In this document: positions 36,528-47,116 of the stretch, piece by piece
Layout of the letters: every line of letters starts with the position of its first letter
Numbering within the stretch: the stretch's first letter is position 1
DNA from: Buttiauxella sp. A111
GTDB lineage: Bacteria; Pseudomonadota; Gammaproteobacteria; Enterobacterales; Enterobacteriaceae
Length of the DNA: 64,000 nucleotides
Reading direction: 5' to 3'
Assembly (NCBI RefSeq): GCF_014189855.1
Contig: NZ_BJFN01000009.1
Location: 1 to 64,000 of the forward strand
Translations under genes and position numbers: made by a program
Notes under the pieces: generated by a model
Databases searched by the model: none
Told to the model about the DNA's origin: nothing
What the model saw: only the letters and a program-made list of their open reading frames with translations

Positions 36528-37661
36528 TCAGACAATATCAATCACGTTCAGCCAGCGGCCTTCACGGTGAGAAAGAGCGATAGCGTCAAGCACGCGCGAC
36601 ACCTTCCAGCCCTCTTCGAAGTCCGGCCACAGGGGCGCATCGGCGGCGATGCCATCCACCAGGTCGCGAACTTCCACCGTTTTCTGATCGTTAAAGCCAA
36701 TGCCATGCCCTGCCCCGAGGCAAAACGCGGCGTATTCTGGATGCGCTGGCCCCACCAGCAGCGTGCGAAAACCCTGACGATTCACCGGGTCGTCGTGCAG
36801 ATACAGCTTGAGTTCTGCCATACGCTCCTGGGTAAAACTGATGGTCCCTTTGGTGCCGGTTATCACGTACGACAGCCCCATTTTGCGTCCACAGGCCACT
36901 CGGGAAGTTTCAATCACACCCTGCGCGCCTCCGGCAAAACGCACCATCGCATGCGCCTGGTCTTCATTCTCTACCGCGACCATCCGCAATGTACCGGCGT
37001 GCGCCGGGCGTTCAGGGACAACGATTTTTAAATCGCCGCACACCTGTTCAATCTCGCCGACCAGGTAGTGCGCCATATTGACGATATGCGCGGCTAAATC
37101 CCCCAGAGCCCCCAGCCCGGCCGTTTCCTTAAAGCAGTGCCAGTGAATCGGGGAAAGAGGGTCGGCCATGTAATCTTCGTTGTGCGTGCCGTAAAAATGG
37201 ATGACCTCACCGATTTCACCCCGGGCGATAATCTCTTTGGCTAACGTGGCCGTCGGATTTTTCATGTAGTTAAACCCCACCAGCGTTTTCACACCGGCGT
37301 GTTTTGCGGCTTCCACCATTTCACGCGCGTCATGGGCATTAAGTGCCAACGGTTTTTCCGAATAGACATGTTTGCCGTGAGCGATGGCCGCCAGCGCCAT
37401 CTCTTTGTGCAGATGGTTCGGCGAGCAGATATCCACGACATCAATGTTCGGATCCGCCACCAGCTCGCGCCAGTCACCGGTTGAACGGTTAAAACCAAAG
37501 GCCTGCGCCCGTTGCTTTGCAAGTTCTGGCGTCACTTCCGCCACCATTTCGCGCACCAGTTTCCCGCGCAGGTTGAATACGGTTGGCGCCTGAGCATAAG
37601 CAATGGCATGTGCTCTGCCGATGTACCCGGTACCGATTAGTCCAATGCGTACGTCTTTCAT
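36528..37661 (-). CDS. Gfo/Idh/MocA-family oxidoreductase (second inositol dehydrogenase-like)
   Basis: 377 residues from the ATG at 37661 (MKDVRIGLIGTGYIGRAHA), chosen over a GTG 15 bp upstream because the AGGGA ribosome site lies between them. It has an N-terminal Rossmann fold with GTGYIGRAHA, the family signature SEKPLALN and a C-terminal substrate domain. It is a distant homologue of IolG, which is also present. It may act on scyllo-inositol or another isomer, or on a keto intermediate (inference). It overlaps no neighbour and lies between the ABC permease and iolC. Confidence 0.85.
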   Translation of the reverse strand: MKDVRIGLIGTGYIGRAHAIAYAQAPTVFNLRGKLVREMVAEVTPELAKQRAQAFGFNRSTGDWRELVADPNIDVVDICSPNHLHKEMALAAIAHGKHVYSEKPLALNAHDAREMVEAAKHAGVKTLVGFNYMKNPTATLAKEIIARGEIGEVIHFYGTHNEDYMADPLSPIHWHCFKETAGLGALGDLAAHIVNMAHYLVGEIEQVCGDLKIVVPERPAHAGTLRMVAVENEDQAHAMVRFAGGAQGVIETSRVACGRKMGLSYVITGTKGTISFTQERMAELKLYLHDDPVNRQGFRTLLVGPAHPEYAAFCLGAGHGIGFNDQKTVEVRDLVDGIAADAPLWPDFEEGWKVSRVLDAIALSHREGRWLNVIDIV

Positions 37662-37672
37662 GTTTTGTTCCC

Positions 37673-38701
37673 TCACAATGCGCCACGGCGGCTCTTGGCA
37701 TAGGTGTCAAAAGCAACAGCCAGCACGATAATCAGCCCCGTTATAATTTGTTGGTAGTACGCCGACACGTTCATCAGTACCAGGCCGTTAATCAGAACGC
37801 CCATGATGATGGAGCCGATAACGGTACCGGCAATCCGGCCATAACCGCCCATTAGCGATGTCCCGCCAATCACCACTGACGCGATCACACGCAGCTCAAA
37901 CGAGATCCCGGCGACCGCTTCGGCGCTGCCAAGGCGGGCGCTGAGGATAAAGCCCGCAAGCCCGGCAAGGCAGCCAATCAGGACATAGACGCTGACCAAC
38001 ACACGTTTGACGTTCACTCCGGCAAGACGCGCCGCTTCCGGGTTGCCGCCAATGGCGTAGACAAAACGTCCCCAGCGCGTTTTGTGCAGCGCCAGATATC
38101 CGCCAATCGCCACCAGTGCGAAGATCCAGATAGGAATCGATATCCCCAACAGTTCACCACGCCCCCACCAGCGGTATCCGGCATCGAAACCGGCAATCGG
38201 CGCGCCGTCGTTCACCACTAATGTCAGGCCGCGCCAGATGGTCATCCCACCAAGGGTGACGATAAACGGTGGCAGGCGCAGACGGGTCACGCCAAGACCG
38301 TGCAGAAAACCAATCACCGTCCCCATTCCAAGGCAGATACCCAGACCAATCAGCCAGCTCAATCCGCCCCAGGCGTCAGGGTCAACGGTGGTGAAGTTAT
38401 CCCCTTTAATGACATATGCCGCCGTCATGGCACATACCGCCAGAATGGAGCCGACGGAGAGGTCTATCCCGGCAGTCAGAATGACGAACGTCATCCCCAC
38501 CGCGATGATCCCGTAGATGGAAACCTCGGTCAGAATGTTGAAAATATTGCGTTCAGACAGGAAGTTGCTGTTCTGTAACTGGAAAAAAATCAGCAGCAGG
38601 AACAAGAAAATCAGTACCCCAAAGCGCTCGAAAAAAGCGATCAGGTCAAGACGTCCGGCGCGTTTCACCGGCATCTGGGTTTTGGAATCTATCTGCGTCA
38701 T
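37673..38701 (-). CDS. Inositol-type ABC importer permease
   Basis: 342 residues with about ten membrane helices of the RbsC/BPD_transp_2 family. It contains AGIDLSVGSILAVCAMTAAY and EAARLAGVNVKRVLV, the cytoplasmic coupling loop. It forms the membrane channel for the sugar bound by the protein at 40312. The stop overlaps the region just before the oxidoreductase start, and the ATPase gene ends 10 bp upstream. Inositol or an isomer is the likely substrate from the iol context. Confidence 0.9.
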   Translation of the reverse strand: MTQIDSKTQMPVKRAGRLDLIAFFERFGVLIFLFLLLIFFQLQNSNFLSERNIFNILTEVSIYGIIAVGMTFVILTAGIDLSVGSILAVCAMTAAYVIKGDNFTTVDPDAWGGLSWLIGLGICLGMGTVIGFLHGLGVTRLRLPPFIVTLGGMTIWRGLTLVVNDGAPIAGFDAGYRWWGRGELLGISIPIWIFALVAIGGYLALHKTRWGRFVYAIGGNPEAARLAGVNVKRVLVSVYVLIGCLAGLAGFILSARLGSAEAVAGISFELRVIASVVIGGTSLMGGYGRIAGTVIGSIIMGVLINGLVLMNVSAYYQQIITGLIIVLAVAFDTYAKSRRGAL

Positions 38702-38711
38702 GGGAACTCCG

Positions 38712-40259
38712 TTATGCCGCGTTCAGGGCGTTGTGGTTGATGGCCATCATCATCATGAGACGTTCTTCAGTGGCGTCATCCCCGTGAATTTCGCCAGTCA
38801 CCCGGCCTTCGCTTAGGGTGATAATCCTGTCGGACACGGCCATCACTTCCGGCAGGTCGGACGAAATCACGATCACCGCCACTCCCTGTTTCGCCATATC
38901 AAAGAGCACCTGATGCACTTCTGATTTGGTGCCGACATCAATACCGCGGGTCGGCTCATCAACGATAAGCACACGCGGGTTGAGCGCCATGCAGCGCGCG
39001 AGGATCACTTTTTGCTGATTGCCACCCGAGAGCTTGCGCACTTCCTGGTCGCTATTGACCATTTTTATCTGTAACGCCTTACGGTAAGACTCGATGAGGT
39101 CATCCTCTTTGCGGCTGTTAACAAAATAGCGCCAGTGTAATAACGAGGAGAGACAGGAGAGCGAGAGGTTGTCGCGAATGGACAGACCGAGAACCGCGCC
39201 CTCTTTTTTGCGATCTTCGGGGACCAGCGCGATGCCCATGTCCAGCGCGTGCATCGGATCTCGCGGTTGGTACGGAACACCATCAAGTACAAACGCACCG
39301 GAGGTGAAGCCGTCTGCACCAAACAGGCAACGAGCGACTTCGGTACGTCCGGCGCCCACCAGCCCGGCGATACCCAGCACCTCACCCGTATGAACGTGGA
39401 AGCTGATATCGTGAAGCGCGATGCCATGCGGATCCATTGGGGGTTTTACGCGGCTCAGGCCTTTTACCGCAAGGCGTACAGGTTTGTCTTGATGATGGGT
39501 TTCGCTGGCCGGGCGACGGTTAAATGCCACATCACGCCCGACCATCAGGCGAATCAGTTGTTCTACGGTTGTCTGTGCCACCAACCCCGTGCCCGTGAAA
39601 CGGCCATCCTGAAATACGGTGAATTTATCGCATAGCTGAAACACTTCGTGCAGACGATGGGTCACATAAATAATGCTGACCCCACGGCCTTTTAGCTCAC
39701 GCACGACCCGGTGAAGGCTTTCCACTTCGCTATCGCTAAGGGCTGCGGACGGTTCATCCATAATGATAAGTTTTGCATTGAGCGTCAGTGCGCGGGCGAT
39801 TTCCACCATCTGCTGCTGCGCAACACTTAACCGTGCCACCGGGGTGGTCGGTGCAACGTTCAGTTGCAGGTAATCCAGAATCACCTGTGCTTCCCGGTTA
39901 ACGGCATTTTCATCGACAATCAGATTACGTTTGCGTGGCTCACGCCCGAGAAACATGTTTTCTGCGATAGTCATATTGGGCAGCAGGTTAAATTCCTGAT
40001 AGATATTAATAATGCCCTTGTTTTGCCGGTCTATTGGCGAATCCTCCACCGACAGCGTTTCGCCGTTGAACCAGATTTCACCGCTTGTTTGCGGCTGCGC
40101 GCCTGCCAGCGCTTTGAGCAGCGTGGATTTTCCCGCGCCGTTCTCGCCCAGCAGGGCATGAATTTCGCCCACGCCTACGTCAAGCTGTGCGCTACTCAGC
40201 GCCCAGACGCCAGAAAAGCTTTTCGCCAGATTGCTTACGTTGAGTAAAGGTTGCGGCAT
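38712..40259 (-). CDS. Inositol-type ABC importer ATPase, two nucleotide-binding domains
   Basis: 515 residues in the RbsA/MglA arrangement. The first domain has Walker A LGENGAGKST, signature LSVAQQQMVE and Walker B LIIMDEPSAALS. The second has the degenerate Walker A GLVGAGRTE, signature LSGGNQQKV and LIVDEPTRGIDVG. It powers the adjacent permease. It follows a GC-rich hairpin that separates it from the binding-protein gene. Confidence 0.92.
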   Translation of the reverse strand: MPQPLLNVSNLAKSFSGVWALSSAQLDVGVGEIHALLGENGAGKSTLLKALAGAQPQTSGEIWFNGETLSVEDSPIDRQNKGIINIYQEFNLLPNMTIAENMFLGREPRKRNLIVDENAVNREAQVILDYLQLNVAPTTPVARLSVAQQQMVEIARALTLNAKLIIMDEPSAALSDSEVESLHRVVRELKGRGVSIIYVTHRLHEVFQLCDKFTVFQDGRFTGTGLVAQTTVEQLIRLMVGRDVAFNRRPASETHHQDKPVRLAVKGLSRVKPPMDPHGIALHDISFHVHTGEVLGIAGLVGAGRTEVARCLFGADGFTSGAFVLDGVPYQPRDPMHALDMGIALVPEDRKKEGAVLGLSIRDNLSLSCLSSLLHWRYFVNSRKEDDLIESYRKALQIKMVNSDQEVRKLSGGNQQKVILARCMALNPRVLIVDEPTRGIDVGTKSEVHQVLFDMAKQGVAVIVISSDLPEVMAVSDRIITLSEGRVTGEIHGDDATEERLMMMMAINHNALNAA

Positions 40260-40281
40260 TGACCTGCTCCTTCTTCAAGAA

Positions 40282-40303
40282 GGGCCGCCACAACGGGCGG
40301 CCC
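40282..40303 (-). promoter_or_regulatory. Intercistronic hairpin between binding-protein and ATPase genes
   Basis: GGGCCGCC and GGCGGCCC, 8-bp stem with 6-nt loop, 8 bp past the binding-protein stop. No T run follows. Such structures usually protect the upstream mRNA so that the binding protein is made in excess. Confidence 0.6.
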
Positions 40304-40311
40304 AGGACAAA

Positions 40312-41241
40312 TCAGTTACCGACCTCATTAATGCGCTCGGCCTGCTCCAGGTTTGCTTTGGTGATAAGTGTTGGCTGGTAGTCCGCGCCGGTGATCTCTT
40401 TCTTCTCACGCACGCTGGCAACCAACTGGCTCATCGCCGTCTGTACAGCAAAACCTGGGCGTTGATCCGCAGTCGCCGCCATCCAGCCGTCACGTACACG
40501 AGCCAGCGCTTCCGGCACCGCATCAAAACCCGTCACCAGGACTTCGCCCGGTTTCAGCCCCTGCCCCTGTAATGCTTCGATAGCCCCTAACGCCATATCG
40601 TCGTTAGCCGAGAGGATCACCTGCGGACGCTTTTGCAACGACGGTAGAACGCTCTCAACGATGCGCATCCCTTCAGAACGCATCCAGTTGCCCGTCTGAT
40701 CGGCGACAATCTTATATTTCTCGCCACCGGCCTTCAGGCTGTCGCGGATGCCTTTAGTACGTTCAATGTTGGAAGAGGAGCCCGGCTGCCCGGTCAGCAA
40801 AATAATGTCCGCACCGTTGGGGAATTTGGTTTTCACAAAGTCACCAATCGCCTGGCCACCTTTGTAGTTGTTAGCACCGAAGTGCGGCACTTTCTTCTGA
40901 CTGTCGACGGAACGATCGAGGGTAACGACTGGCAGCTTCGCATCCTGAATTTCATCTACCGCGCTGGAGATGGCATTGACATCATTTGGCGAGACGATAA
41001 ACCCCTGAGCGCCACGGGTGATGGCATTTTCCAGGTCGGCGGCCTGCTTGGGCGAACTGCCCTGCCCGTCCAGCACCTGCAAATTCACACCCATCTCTTT
41101 CGCGGCTTTTACCGCTGTACGCTGCATGTGCACTTCAAACGGCATCGCCAGGTTCGGCGTACTGAAAACAATCTGCTCGTTCTCAGCAATGGCCGCCCCA
41201 GATGTCACGGCGATGAGGGCAGCTAAGATCAGTTTTTTCAT
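40312..41241 (-). CDS. Inositol-type ABC importer periplasmic binding protein
   Basis: 309 residues from the ATG at 41241 (MKKLILAALIAVTSG), which gives a normal signal peptide; the longer frame start would add 11 polar residues. It is in the sugar-binding peripla_BP_4 (ribose/galactose type) family: KAAKEMGVNLQVLDGQG, GFIVSPNDVNAIS, LLTGQPGSSSNIERTKG. It delivers its ligand to the permease. The iol setting points to myo-inositol or isomers. Confidence 0.9.
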   Translation of the reverse strand: MKKLILAALIAVTSGAAIAENEQIVFSTPNLAMPFEVHMQRTAVKAAKEMGVNLQVLDGQGSSPKQAADLENAITRGAQGFIVSPNDVNAISSAVDEIQDAKLPVVTLDRSVDSQKKVPHFGANNYKGGQAIGDFVKTKFPNGADIILLTGQPGSSSNIERTKGIRDSLKAGGEKYKIVADQTGNWMRSEGMRIVESVLPSLQKRPQVILSANDDMALGAIEALQGQGLKPGEVLVTGFDAVPEALARVRDGWMAATADQRPGFAVQTAMSQLVASVREKKEITGADYQPTLITKANLEQAERINEVGN

Positions 41242-41279
41242 TTTTATGTCTCTCTGTGTAGGGGAAGCTATCAAACTTA

Positions 41280-42266
41280 TTAGAGGGAGACTTCTCGCTT
41301 GCTGTGCAGCGACTCCAGCGCTTTATCCGCCAGATAGAGCGCCCGTTCACCATCATCACCACTGCATTGAGGAACGGCATCACCGCGCATAACGGCAACA
41401 AAGTGTTCCCATTCCGCGGCGTAGGCAGATTTGTAACGTTGCAGGAAGAAATGTTCTGGCAAAGCACTGGTGCAGCCCTGCTGGCCGTAGTGCTGAACCT
41501 GGTTTTCCAGAATATTGCCCGCACACAGCAGCCCTTCAGAACCGTGCAGTTCAAGGCGCTGGTCGTATCCGTAGGCAGAGCGGCGGCTGTTGACGATTGT
41601 CGCCATTGCACCAGATGCATATTTAAGGACGATAAATGCAGTATCGATATCGCCCGCCTCACCAATCGCCGGGTCCACCAGATTGCTGCCTTTGGCGTAC
41701 ACCGACACCGGTTCTTCACCCATGATAAAACGCGCCATGTCGAAGTCGTGGATGGTCATATCGCGGAACATACCGCCGGACACACGGACGTACTCAACCG
41801 GTGGAGGCGACGGATCGCGGGAGATAATCAGCAGCGATTCAGGTTTACCGATACGCCCAGCCAGGACTTCAGTTTTCATCTTGCGGAACTGCGGGTCGAA
41901 GCGGCGGTTAAAGCCGATAAACAACGGTACGTCATACTCTTTAACCACTTTCAGGCAATCACGTACGCGCGCCAAATCCAGGTGGACTGGCTTCTCGCAG
42001 AAGATAGCCTTGCCATGACGAGCGGCGAGTTCAATCAAATCGGCGTGAGTATCGGTCGCCGAGGCGATCAGTACAGCGTGTACGTTAGGATCTGTCATCG
42101 CCTCGTCGATCGTCTGCAAACGGGCCTGATATTGCGTCGCGAGACGCGCGGCGAATTCCTGGTTTGGGTCAACGACGGACCACAGCGTCGTCTCGCTGTG
42201 GGTGGCGATGTTAGCGGCATGTACCTGGCCGATTCGGCCTGCGCCCAGTAAAGCAATGTTAAACAT
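41280..42266 (-). CDS. iolG: IolG, myo-inositol 2-dehydrogenase
   Basis: 328 residues of the Gfo/Idh/MocA family. The NAD-binding motif GAGRIGQVHA is at the N-terminus, the signature CEKPVHLD at about residues 91-98, and the catalytic DMTIHDFDMARF region near 170. It oxidises myo-inositol to 2-keto-myo-inositol, the first step of the pathway. A GGGAG ribosome site precedes the ATG. It starts the leftward operon iolG-ABC-oxidoreductase-iolC-iolE-iolB. Confidence 0.92.
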   Translation of the reverse strand: MFNIALLGAGRIGQVHAANIATHSETTLWSVVDPNQEFAARLATQYQARLQTIDEAMTDPNVHAVLIASATDTHADLIELAARHGKAIFCEKPVHLDLARVRDCLKVVKEYDVPLFIGFNRRFDPQFRKMKTEVLAGRIGKPESLLIISRDPSPPPVEYVRVSGGMFRDMTIHDFDMARFIMGEEPVSVYAKGSNLVDPAIGEAGDIDTAFIVLKYASGAMATIVNSRRSAYGYDQRLELHGSEGLLCAGNILENQVQHYGQQGCTSALPEHFFLQRYKSAYAAEWEHFVAVMRGDAVPQCSGDDGERALYLADKALESLHSKREVSL

Positions 42267-42543
42267 AACGGCTCCCGGTGTTGGTTAATGCGGTGAACTT
42301 GCTACCCTTCAAATAAAACATTTATTTCGTTTTTATAAATAGTGGAATACTATTTTTGAGCTGGAGTTAACACTTTTTAGACAATCTAGGTTATTTTTGT
42401 TATCAATATCACAACATTAAAGAAGCAATTTGAAGGTGAAAGCGTTCAGAGATGGGGAGGTAACTTACCCCGCCCCTTAACGGAGTGAGGTAAGCTGAAA
42501 GGAATGGAGAGAATGAAATGAATATTTCGTTATGGAGAGAAGC
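42267..42543 (-). promoter_or_regulatory. Promoter/operator region of the iolG operon and iolD 3' region
   Basis: 277 bp. A perfect interrupted dyad AATAGT-GGAAT-ACTATT (42338-42354) and TTTATTTCG (42321-42329) resemble the GGAAT/TTTATTTCGT stretch upstream of iolA (46030-46052). They are candidate IolR sites. An imperfect GC-rich stem (CTTACC...GGTAAG, 42464-42494) may end the iolA-iolD transcript. Both readings are inference. Confidence 0.4.
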
Positions 42544-44469
42544 TTAATACTGGCGAGCGATCTTCACCTGCGCTCTGGTGTGTTCCGCCGCTTCACAAAC
42601 TGCGGAAGATGCCGCCACTTGTGCATCACCGGTTCGCCACCAGGCTTCGTAATCATGCGTCATGGTCTTTGGTAGCACTTTGATATCGAGCAGCGTCGGC
42701 CCTGGGTGTGCGCGTGATGCTGTTAATGCTGCCAACAGGCTTTGTTCGTCATGTACCCGCCACGCACGACAGCCATAACTCTCTGCATTTAGCGCGAAAT
42801 CGACCTTCACCAGTGGCCCGTCAAGCTGCCCGGTACGCGAGTTTCGATGACGGTTTTCGGTGCCGAAACTGCCCATGCCGTGCCCCATCTGCAGGTTATT
42901 GATGCAGCCGAACCCGGCGTTATCAAACAGCAAGATGGTGATTTTTATCCCCTCCTGCACCGCTGTTTGCAGCTCGGAATGGAGCATCATGTACGAGCCA
43001 TCGCCCACCATGGCATAGACCGGTTGCTCTGGCATCGCAAGCTTTGCACCAATAGCGGCGGCAATCTCGTAGCCCATGCAGGAATAGCCATATTCCAGAT
43101 GATAGCTATCGGGGGTTTTGACCTGCCAGATGCGTTGTAAATCGCCCGGAAGCGATCCCGCCGCACCCACCACAATGGCGTTATCTTCGACATGTTGATT
43201 GATAAGCCCCAGCACCCGCGTCTGAGTCAGATGGGTGTTGAGCACTTCGCTGTACTCGGTCAGTTTTTCATCAAAATGACCGGCTATTTCCGGCGAGCTA
43301 TCGGGCTGCCACTCGCGCGCCCACAGGCGGTGACACTCGTCGCGCCAGGCAGATTTGGCTTCAGCCACTTCATTACCCCACTCACTACGATAGTGAGCAA
43401 GCGACGCGGTCAGCATCGTTAACCCGATACGGGCATCGGCCACCAGCGCCGTGGCGTCGAGTTTTAAGGCATCAAATTCGGCGACATTCAGTAATAAAAA
43501 TTCGACATCCGGGTGTGAAAACAGCGCTTTCGAACCCGTGGTGAAATCGGTCAGACGTGTGCCGATACCAATCACCAGATCAGCCTGCGGTGCCAGCTGA
43601 TTCGCCGCCAACCCACCCGTGACACCAATACCCCCCATATTCAGCGGATGATCGCTTGCCAGCGCACCTTTCCCCGCCTGGGTTTCAGCAAAGGGCAATT
43701 GCAACGTTTCAACAAACTCACTCAACGCCTCATGGGCGCCTGAGTAGCGCACCCCGCCACCACACACCACCAGCGGCTTACGCTTACGAGCAATCAATTC
43801 CCGTGCCATCTCCAGGCGTCGGGCGTCCGGTGGACGGCGTTCGATGTGGTGAAGCCGGCGGGCAAAGAAGCTTTCCGGGTAATCCCAGGCTTCGCCCTGT
43901 ACGTCCTGCGGCAGGCAGATAGTCACGGCACCCGTATTTGCCGGGTCGGTGAGCGTGCGCATCGCGCTCAGCATTGCGCTCATCAACTGTTCCGGGCGGT
44001 TGATCCTGTCCCAATAGCGGGAAACCGGACGGAAGCAGTCATTGGTGCTAATACTGAGATCGTGATACTGCTCGATTTGCTGTAATACCGGGTCCGGCTG
44101 GCGGCTGGCGTAGATGTCGCCTGGCAGCAGCAACAGAGGGATTCGGTTTGCCGTGGCGGTGGCCGCAGCCGTCACCATGTTGGCCGCACCTGGCCCCACA
44201 GATGATGTCACGGCGTAAATTCGCAGGCGGCGGTGCTGCTTGGCAAATCCCGTCGCCATGTGCGCCATTCCTTGCTCGTTACAACCCTGCATTACCTTCA
44301 GATGACCCGCATCTTGTTCCAGCGCCTGGCCGATGCCGAGCACGTTTCCGTGGCCAAATATGGTCGCCACGCCCTCCACGAAGGGCGTTTCCTGCCCGTC
44401 GACACAGACATACTGTTGATTAAGGAATTTGACCAGCGCCTGTGCCATGGTCATGCGTTCGGTTTTCAT
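42544..44469 (-). CDS. iolD: IolD, trihydroxycyclohexane-1,2-dione acylhydrolase
   Basis: 641 residues of the thiamine-diphosphate enzyme family. The N-terminal domain has [15 protein letters not shown], with the catalytic-type glutamate. The C-terminal domain has the ThDP motif [11 protein letters not shown], with the closing asparagine in [12 protein letters not shown]. It opens the six-membered ring of the trione to 5-deoxy-glucuronate. A good ribosome site (AGGAG) supports the ATG at 44469. It is coupled to iolA, ending 11 bp upstream. Confidence 0.94.
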   Translation of the reverse strand: MKTERMTMAQALVKFLNQQYVCVDGQETPFVEGVATIFGHGNVLGIGQALEQDAGHLKVMQGCNEQGMAHMATGFAKQHRRLRIYAVTSSVGPGAANMVTAAATATANRIPLLLLPGDIYASRQPDPVLQQIEQYHDLSISTNDCFRPVSRYWDRINRPEQLMSAMLSAMRTLTDPANTGAVTICLPQDVQGEAWDYPESFFARRLHHIERRPPDARRLEMARELIARKRKPLVVCGGGVRYSGAHEALSEFVETLQLPFAETQAGKGALASDHPLNMGGIGVTGGLAANQLAPQADLVIGIGTRLTDFTTGSKALFSHPDVEFLLLNVAEFDALKLDATALVADARIGLTMLTASLAHYRSEWGNEVAEAKSAWRDECHRLWAREWQPDSSPEIAGHFDEKLTEYSEVLNTHLTQTRVLGLINQHVEDNAIVVGAAGSLPGDLQRIWQVKTPDSYHLEYGYSCMGYEIAAAIGAKLAMPEQPVYAMVGDGSYMMLHSELQTAVQEGIKITILLFDNAGFGCINNLQMGHGMGSFGTENRHRNSRTGQLDGPLVKVDFALNAESYGCRAWRVHDEQSLLAALTASRAHPGPTLLDIKVLPKTMTHDYEAWWRTGDAQVAASSAVCEAAEHTRAQVKIARQY

Positions 44470-44480
44470 AACTACTCCTG

Positions 44481-45986
44481 TCAGCCTAACGTTGGCATGG
44501 AGAATGCGGCACCTGTATCTTGTTGCATTTCGGGCCAGCGGGCGGTCACTGTTTTCATCCGGGTGTAGAAACGTACGCCGTCGCTGCCGTGAACGTTGAG
44601 CGGACCGAAAATGGAACGCTTCCAGCCACCAAAACTATGGAATGCCATCGGCACCGGGATCGGTACGTTAATGCCTACCATGCCGGCTTGAATCTCTTCG
44701 CTAAAGCGACGCGCGCAGCCCCCATCCCGAGTGAAGATAGCGGTGCCATTACCATATTCATGACGGTTAATCAGTTCCACTGCGCGGTGGTAATCTGCAA
44801 CGCGCACCACAGAAAGCACCGGTCCAAAAATCTCTTCTTTATAGATGGTCATCTCTGGGGTGACGTTATCGAACAGCGTCGGGCCGACGAAGTAGCCCTG
44901 TTCGTAATTTTTAACCTGATAACCCCGACCGTCGACGCGAAGTTTCGCCCCCTGAGCCTCACCGCTATCGATGTAACTGAGCACTTTACTGCGATGTACG
45001 GCGGAGATAAGCGGCCCCATCTCATTTTCTGGTACCTGGTCAAGACCCGGCCCGACACGTAATTCGGCAATGTGTTTTTCCAGCCGCTCACAAAGGTCGT
45101 CGGCCGTTTCATCGCCCACCGCCAGCACGACGGACAGCGCCATACAGCGTTCGCCTGCAGCACCGTACGCCGCGCCCATAATGGCGTTTGCCGCCATGTC
45201 CATATCCGCATCCGGCATCAGAATGCAGTGATTTTTTGCGCCACCCAGTGCCTGGCAACGTTTACCGTGCGCCGAAGCGGTCTGATAGATATATTCGGCG
45301 ATCGGTGTCGAACCGACAAAGCTGACCGCCTGTACCCGTTCGTCAGTCAGCAATACATCTACCACCTCTTTGTCACCCTGCACCACGTTGAAAACACCGT
45401 CTGGCAGGCCAGACTCTTTCAGCAGTTTTGCCAGCTCCAGCGCAAGCGAAGGGTCCTTTTCCGACGGTTTGAGCACGAAGGTATTGCCGGTCGCCAGCGC
45501 TATCGGGAACATCCACATTGGCACCATCGCCGGAAAGTTAAACGGGGTAATCCCAACACAAACCCCCAGCGGCTGCATTAGCGAGTGGCTGTCGACACCG
45601 GTTCCCACATTGGCGGAGTGCTCCCCCTTTTGCAGATGCGGGATCCCGCAGGCAAATTCCACGACTTCAAGGCCACGCGTCACCTCACCCACAGCATCTG
45701 AGTACACTTTGCCGTGTTCTTCACTGATAACCCGGGCCAACGCATCCATGTTTTGCTCAAGCAAGGCTTTAAAACGGAACATCACTCGTGAACGTTTTAG
45801 AGGCGACTGGCGAGCCCAGCCAGGGAATGCCTGTTCAGCGGCGGTGATCGCTTGCTGCGTTTCCTGCACGGTGCTCATCACCACCTGACGAATTTGCTCG
45901 CCCGTGGCTGGGTTGAAAATTGCCTGGATGCGCTGACCTGAACCGGTGGTACATTTGCCGTGAATAAAATTCGCTACCGTCTCCAT
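44481..45986 (-). CDS. iolA: IolA/MmsA, CoA-acylating malonate/methylmalonate-semialdehyde dehydrogenase
   Basis: 501 residues from the ATG at 45986 ([17 protein letters not shown]), supported by the AGAGG ribosome site; the frame is open further upstream but those residues are not family-like. Aldehyde dehydrogenase superfamily: [12 protein letters not shown], the catalytic cysteine in [13 protein letters not shown] and FGPVLSVV. It converts malonate semialdehyde to acetyl-CoA and CO2, the last pathway step. It starts the iolA-iolD unit, divergent from iolR. Confidence 0.93.
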   Translation of the reverse strand: METVANFIHGKCTTGSGQRIQAIFNPATGEQIRQVVMSTVQETQQAITAAEQAFPGWARQSPLKRSRVMFRFKALLEQNMDALARVISEEHGKVYSDAVGEVTRGLEVVEFACGIPHLQKGEHSANVGTGVDSHSLMQPLGVCVGITPFNFPAMVPMWMFPIALATGNTFVLKPSEKDPSLALELAKLLKESGLPDGVFNVVQGDKEVVDVLLTDERVQAVSFVGSTPIAEYIYQTASAHGKRCQALGGAKNHCILMPDADMDMAANAIMGAAYGAAGERCMALSVVLAVGDETADDLCERLEKHIAELRVGPGLDQVPENEMGPLISAVHRSKVLSYIDSGEAQGAKLRVDGRGYQVKNYEQGYFVGPTLFDNVTPEMTIYKEEIFGPVLSVVRVADYHRAVELINRHEYGNGTAIFTRDGGCARRFSEEIQAGMVGINVPIPVPMAFHSFGGWKRSIFGPLNVHGSDGVRFYTRMKTVTARWPEMQQDTGAAFSMPTLG

Positions 45987-46261
45987 CCTGAACCTCTCGC
46001 TGTTGATGTGTGTTTGTGACCTGAACACTGTATACGAAATAAACATTCCATTTTTAGTCAAAATAAAACATAAATTAATTATTGTGATCAATAGTTGATT
46101 TTTATGTTACAGCTATGCGTCAGCGACACAGATGGCGTTATTTATAATTTCAGGCGAACCTTTGCTGAAGTTGTTGTTTCATTTAGGCGCGTTTTGAATC
46201 ATCAACATTTAAAAAATGCGGTCTAGTGTTTAGAATGAGGGAATGACACCTTGGGGGTAAA
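45987..46261. promoter_or_regulatory. Divergent iolA-iolR control region
   Basis: 275 bp, AT-rich. The minus strand carries TGGAATGTTTATTTCGTATA (46051-46032), similar to sequences upstream of iolG. It is the probable position of IolR operators for both divergent promoters. The exact sites were not defined. Confidence 0.4.
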
Positions 46262-47104
46262 ATGACGACAGCATCCAGCCTGAATGAGCTACAGCAACAA
46301 ATCCGCGACCGCTACGATAACCTGAGCAAAAGGTTGCAGCAGGTATCCCATTATGTGCTGGACAACACCAACAGCGTGGCCTTCGATACGGTTGCCGTCA
46401 TCGCCGAACGTGCAGGGGTTCCTCCGTCGACGCTTATCCGATTTGCCAACGCCTTCGACTTCACCGGTTTTAACGAAATGAAACAGTTGTTCCGTATGAA
46501 TCTGGTTGAGGAGACGGCAAGTTACAGCGACCGCGCGCGAATGTTTCGTGAAATGGAAAGCGAAGCCATACCGGAAACACCACTGGATATTCTGCAGGAG
46601 TTCGCCCGTTCCAACGCCCAGGCGTTGCAGCAACTTGCCGCCCGCGCCGAACCGGAAATGCTTCAACGTGCGGTTGATTTGCTGGCGCAGGCCGACACGA
46701 TTTACATCGTTGGGTTACGCCGCTCGTTTAGCGTCGCCACCTATTTAACCTACTCGTTAAGCCATCTCGAGTGCCGACCTATTTTGCTTGATGGTATGGG
46801 CGGCATGCTGTCTGAGCAGATAAGCCGCATCAAGGCGAAGGATATTGTGGTTTCAATCAGCTTCTCACCCTATGCAGAAGAGACCTTGATGGTGAGTGAA
46901 ACTGCCGCCAATGCAGGCGCCCGGCAGATTGTCATTACTGACAGCCAGATTAGCCCGCTCGCGACCTTCAGCGATCTGTGCTTTGTGGTGAAGGAAGCGC
47001 AGGTGGACGCCTTCCGTTCTCAGTCCGCTACGCTGTGCCTGGTACAGTCACTGGTCGTCGCACTGGCGTATCAGTTGGGGAATGTGAATAATTCGCCGGC
47101 ATAA
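46262..47104 (+). CDS. iolR: IolR, MurR/RpiR-family regulator of inositol genes
   Basis: 280 residues. The N-terminal helix-turn-helix of the RpiR family (about 1-80) includes VAVIAERAGVPPSTLIRFAN, followed by a SIS sugar-phosphate-binding domain (about 125-265; IYIVGLRRSFSVATYL, VVSISFSPYAEETL). It most likely represses iol genes and responds to an inositol-derived phosphate. It is divergent from iolA. The last 35 bases of the gene are duplicated 12.1 kb downstream at 59217. Confidence 0.9.
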   Translation: MTTASSLNELQQQIRDRYDNLSKRLQQVSHYVLDNTNSVAFDTVAVIAERAGVPPSTLIRFANAFDFTGFNEMKQLFRMNLVEETASYSDRARMFREMESEAIPETPLDILQEFARSNAQALQQLAARAEPEMLQRAVDLLAQADTIYIVGLRRSFSVATYLTYSLSHLECRPILLDGMGGMLSEQISRIKAKDIVVSISFSPYAEETLMVSETAANAGARQIVITDSQISPLATFSDLCFVVKEAQVDAFRSQSATLCLVQSLVVALAYQLGNVNNSPA

Positions 47105-47116
47105 ATGATGAGGGCG
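47070..47116. repeat. 47-bp direct repeat, left copy (iolR 3' end)
   Basis: Starts ATCAGTTGGGGAATGTG and covers the last 35 bases of iolR, its stop and 12 bases beyond. It is identical to 59217-59263 except one base (47099 G versus 59246 T). With the right copy it brackets a 12.1-kb gene block. Confidence 0.9.
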
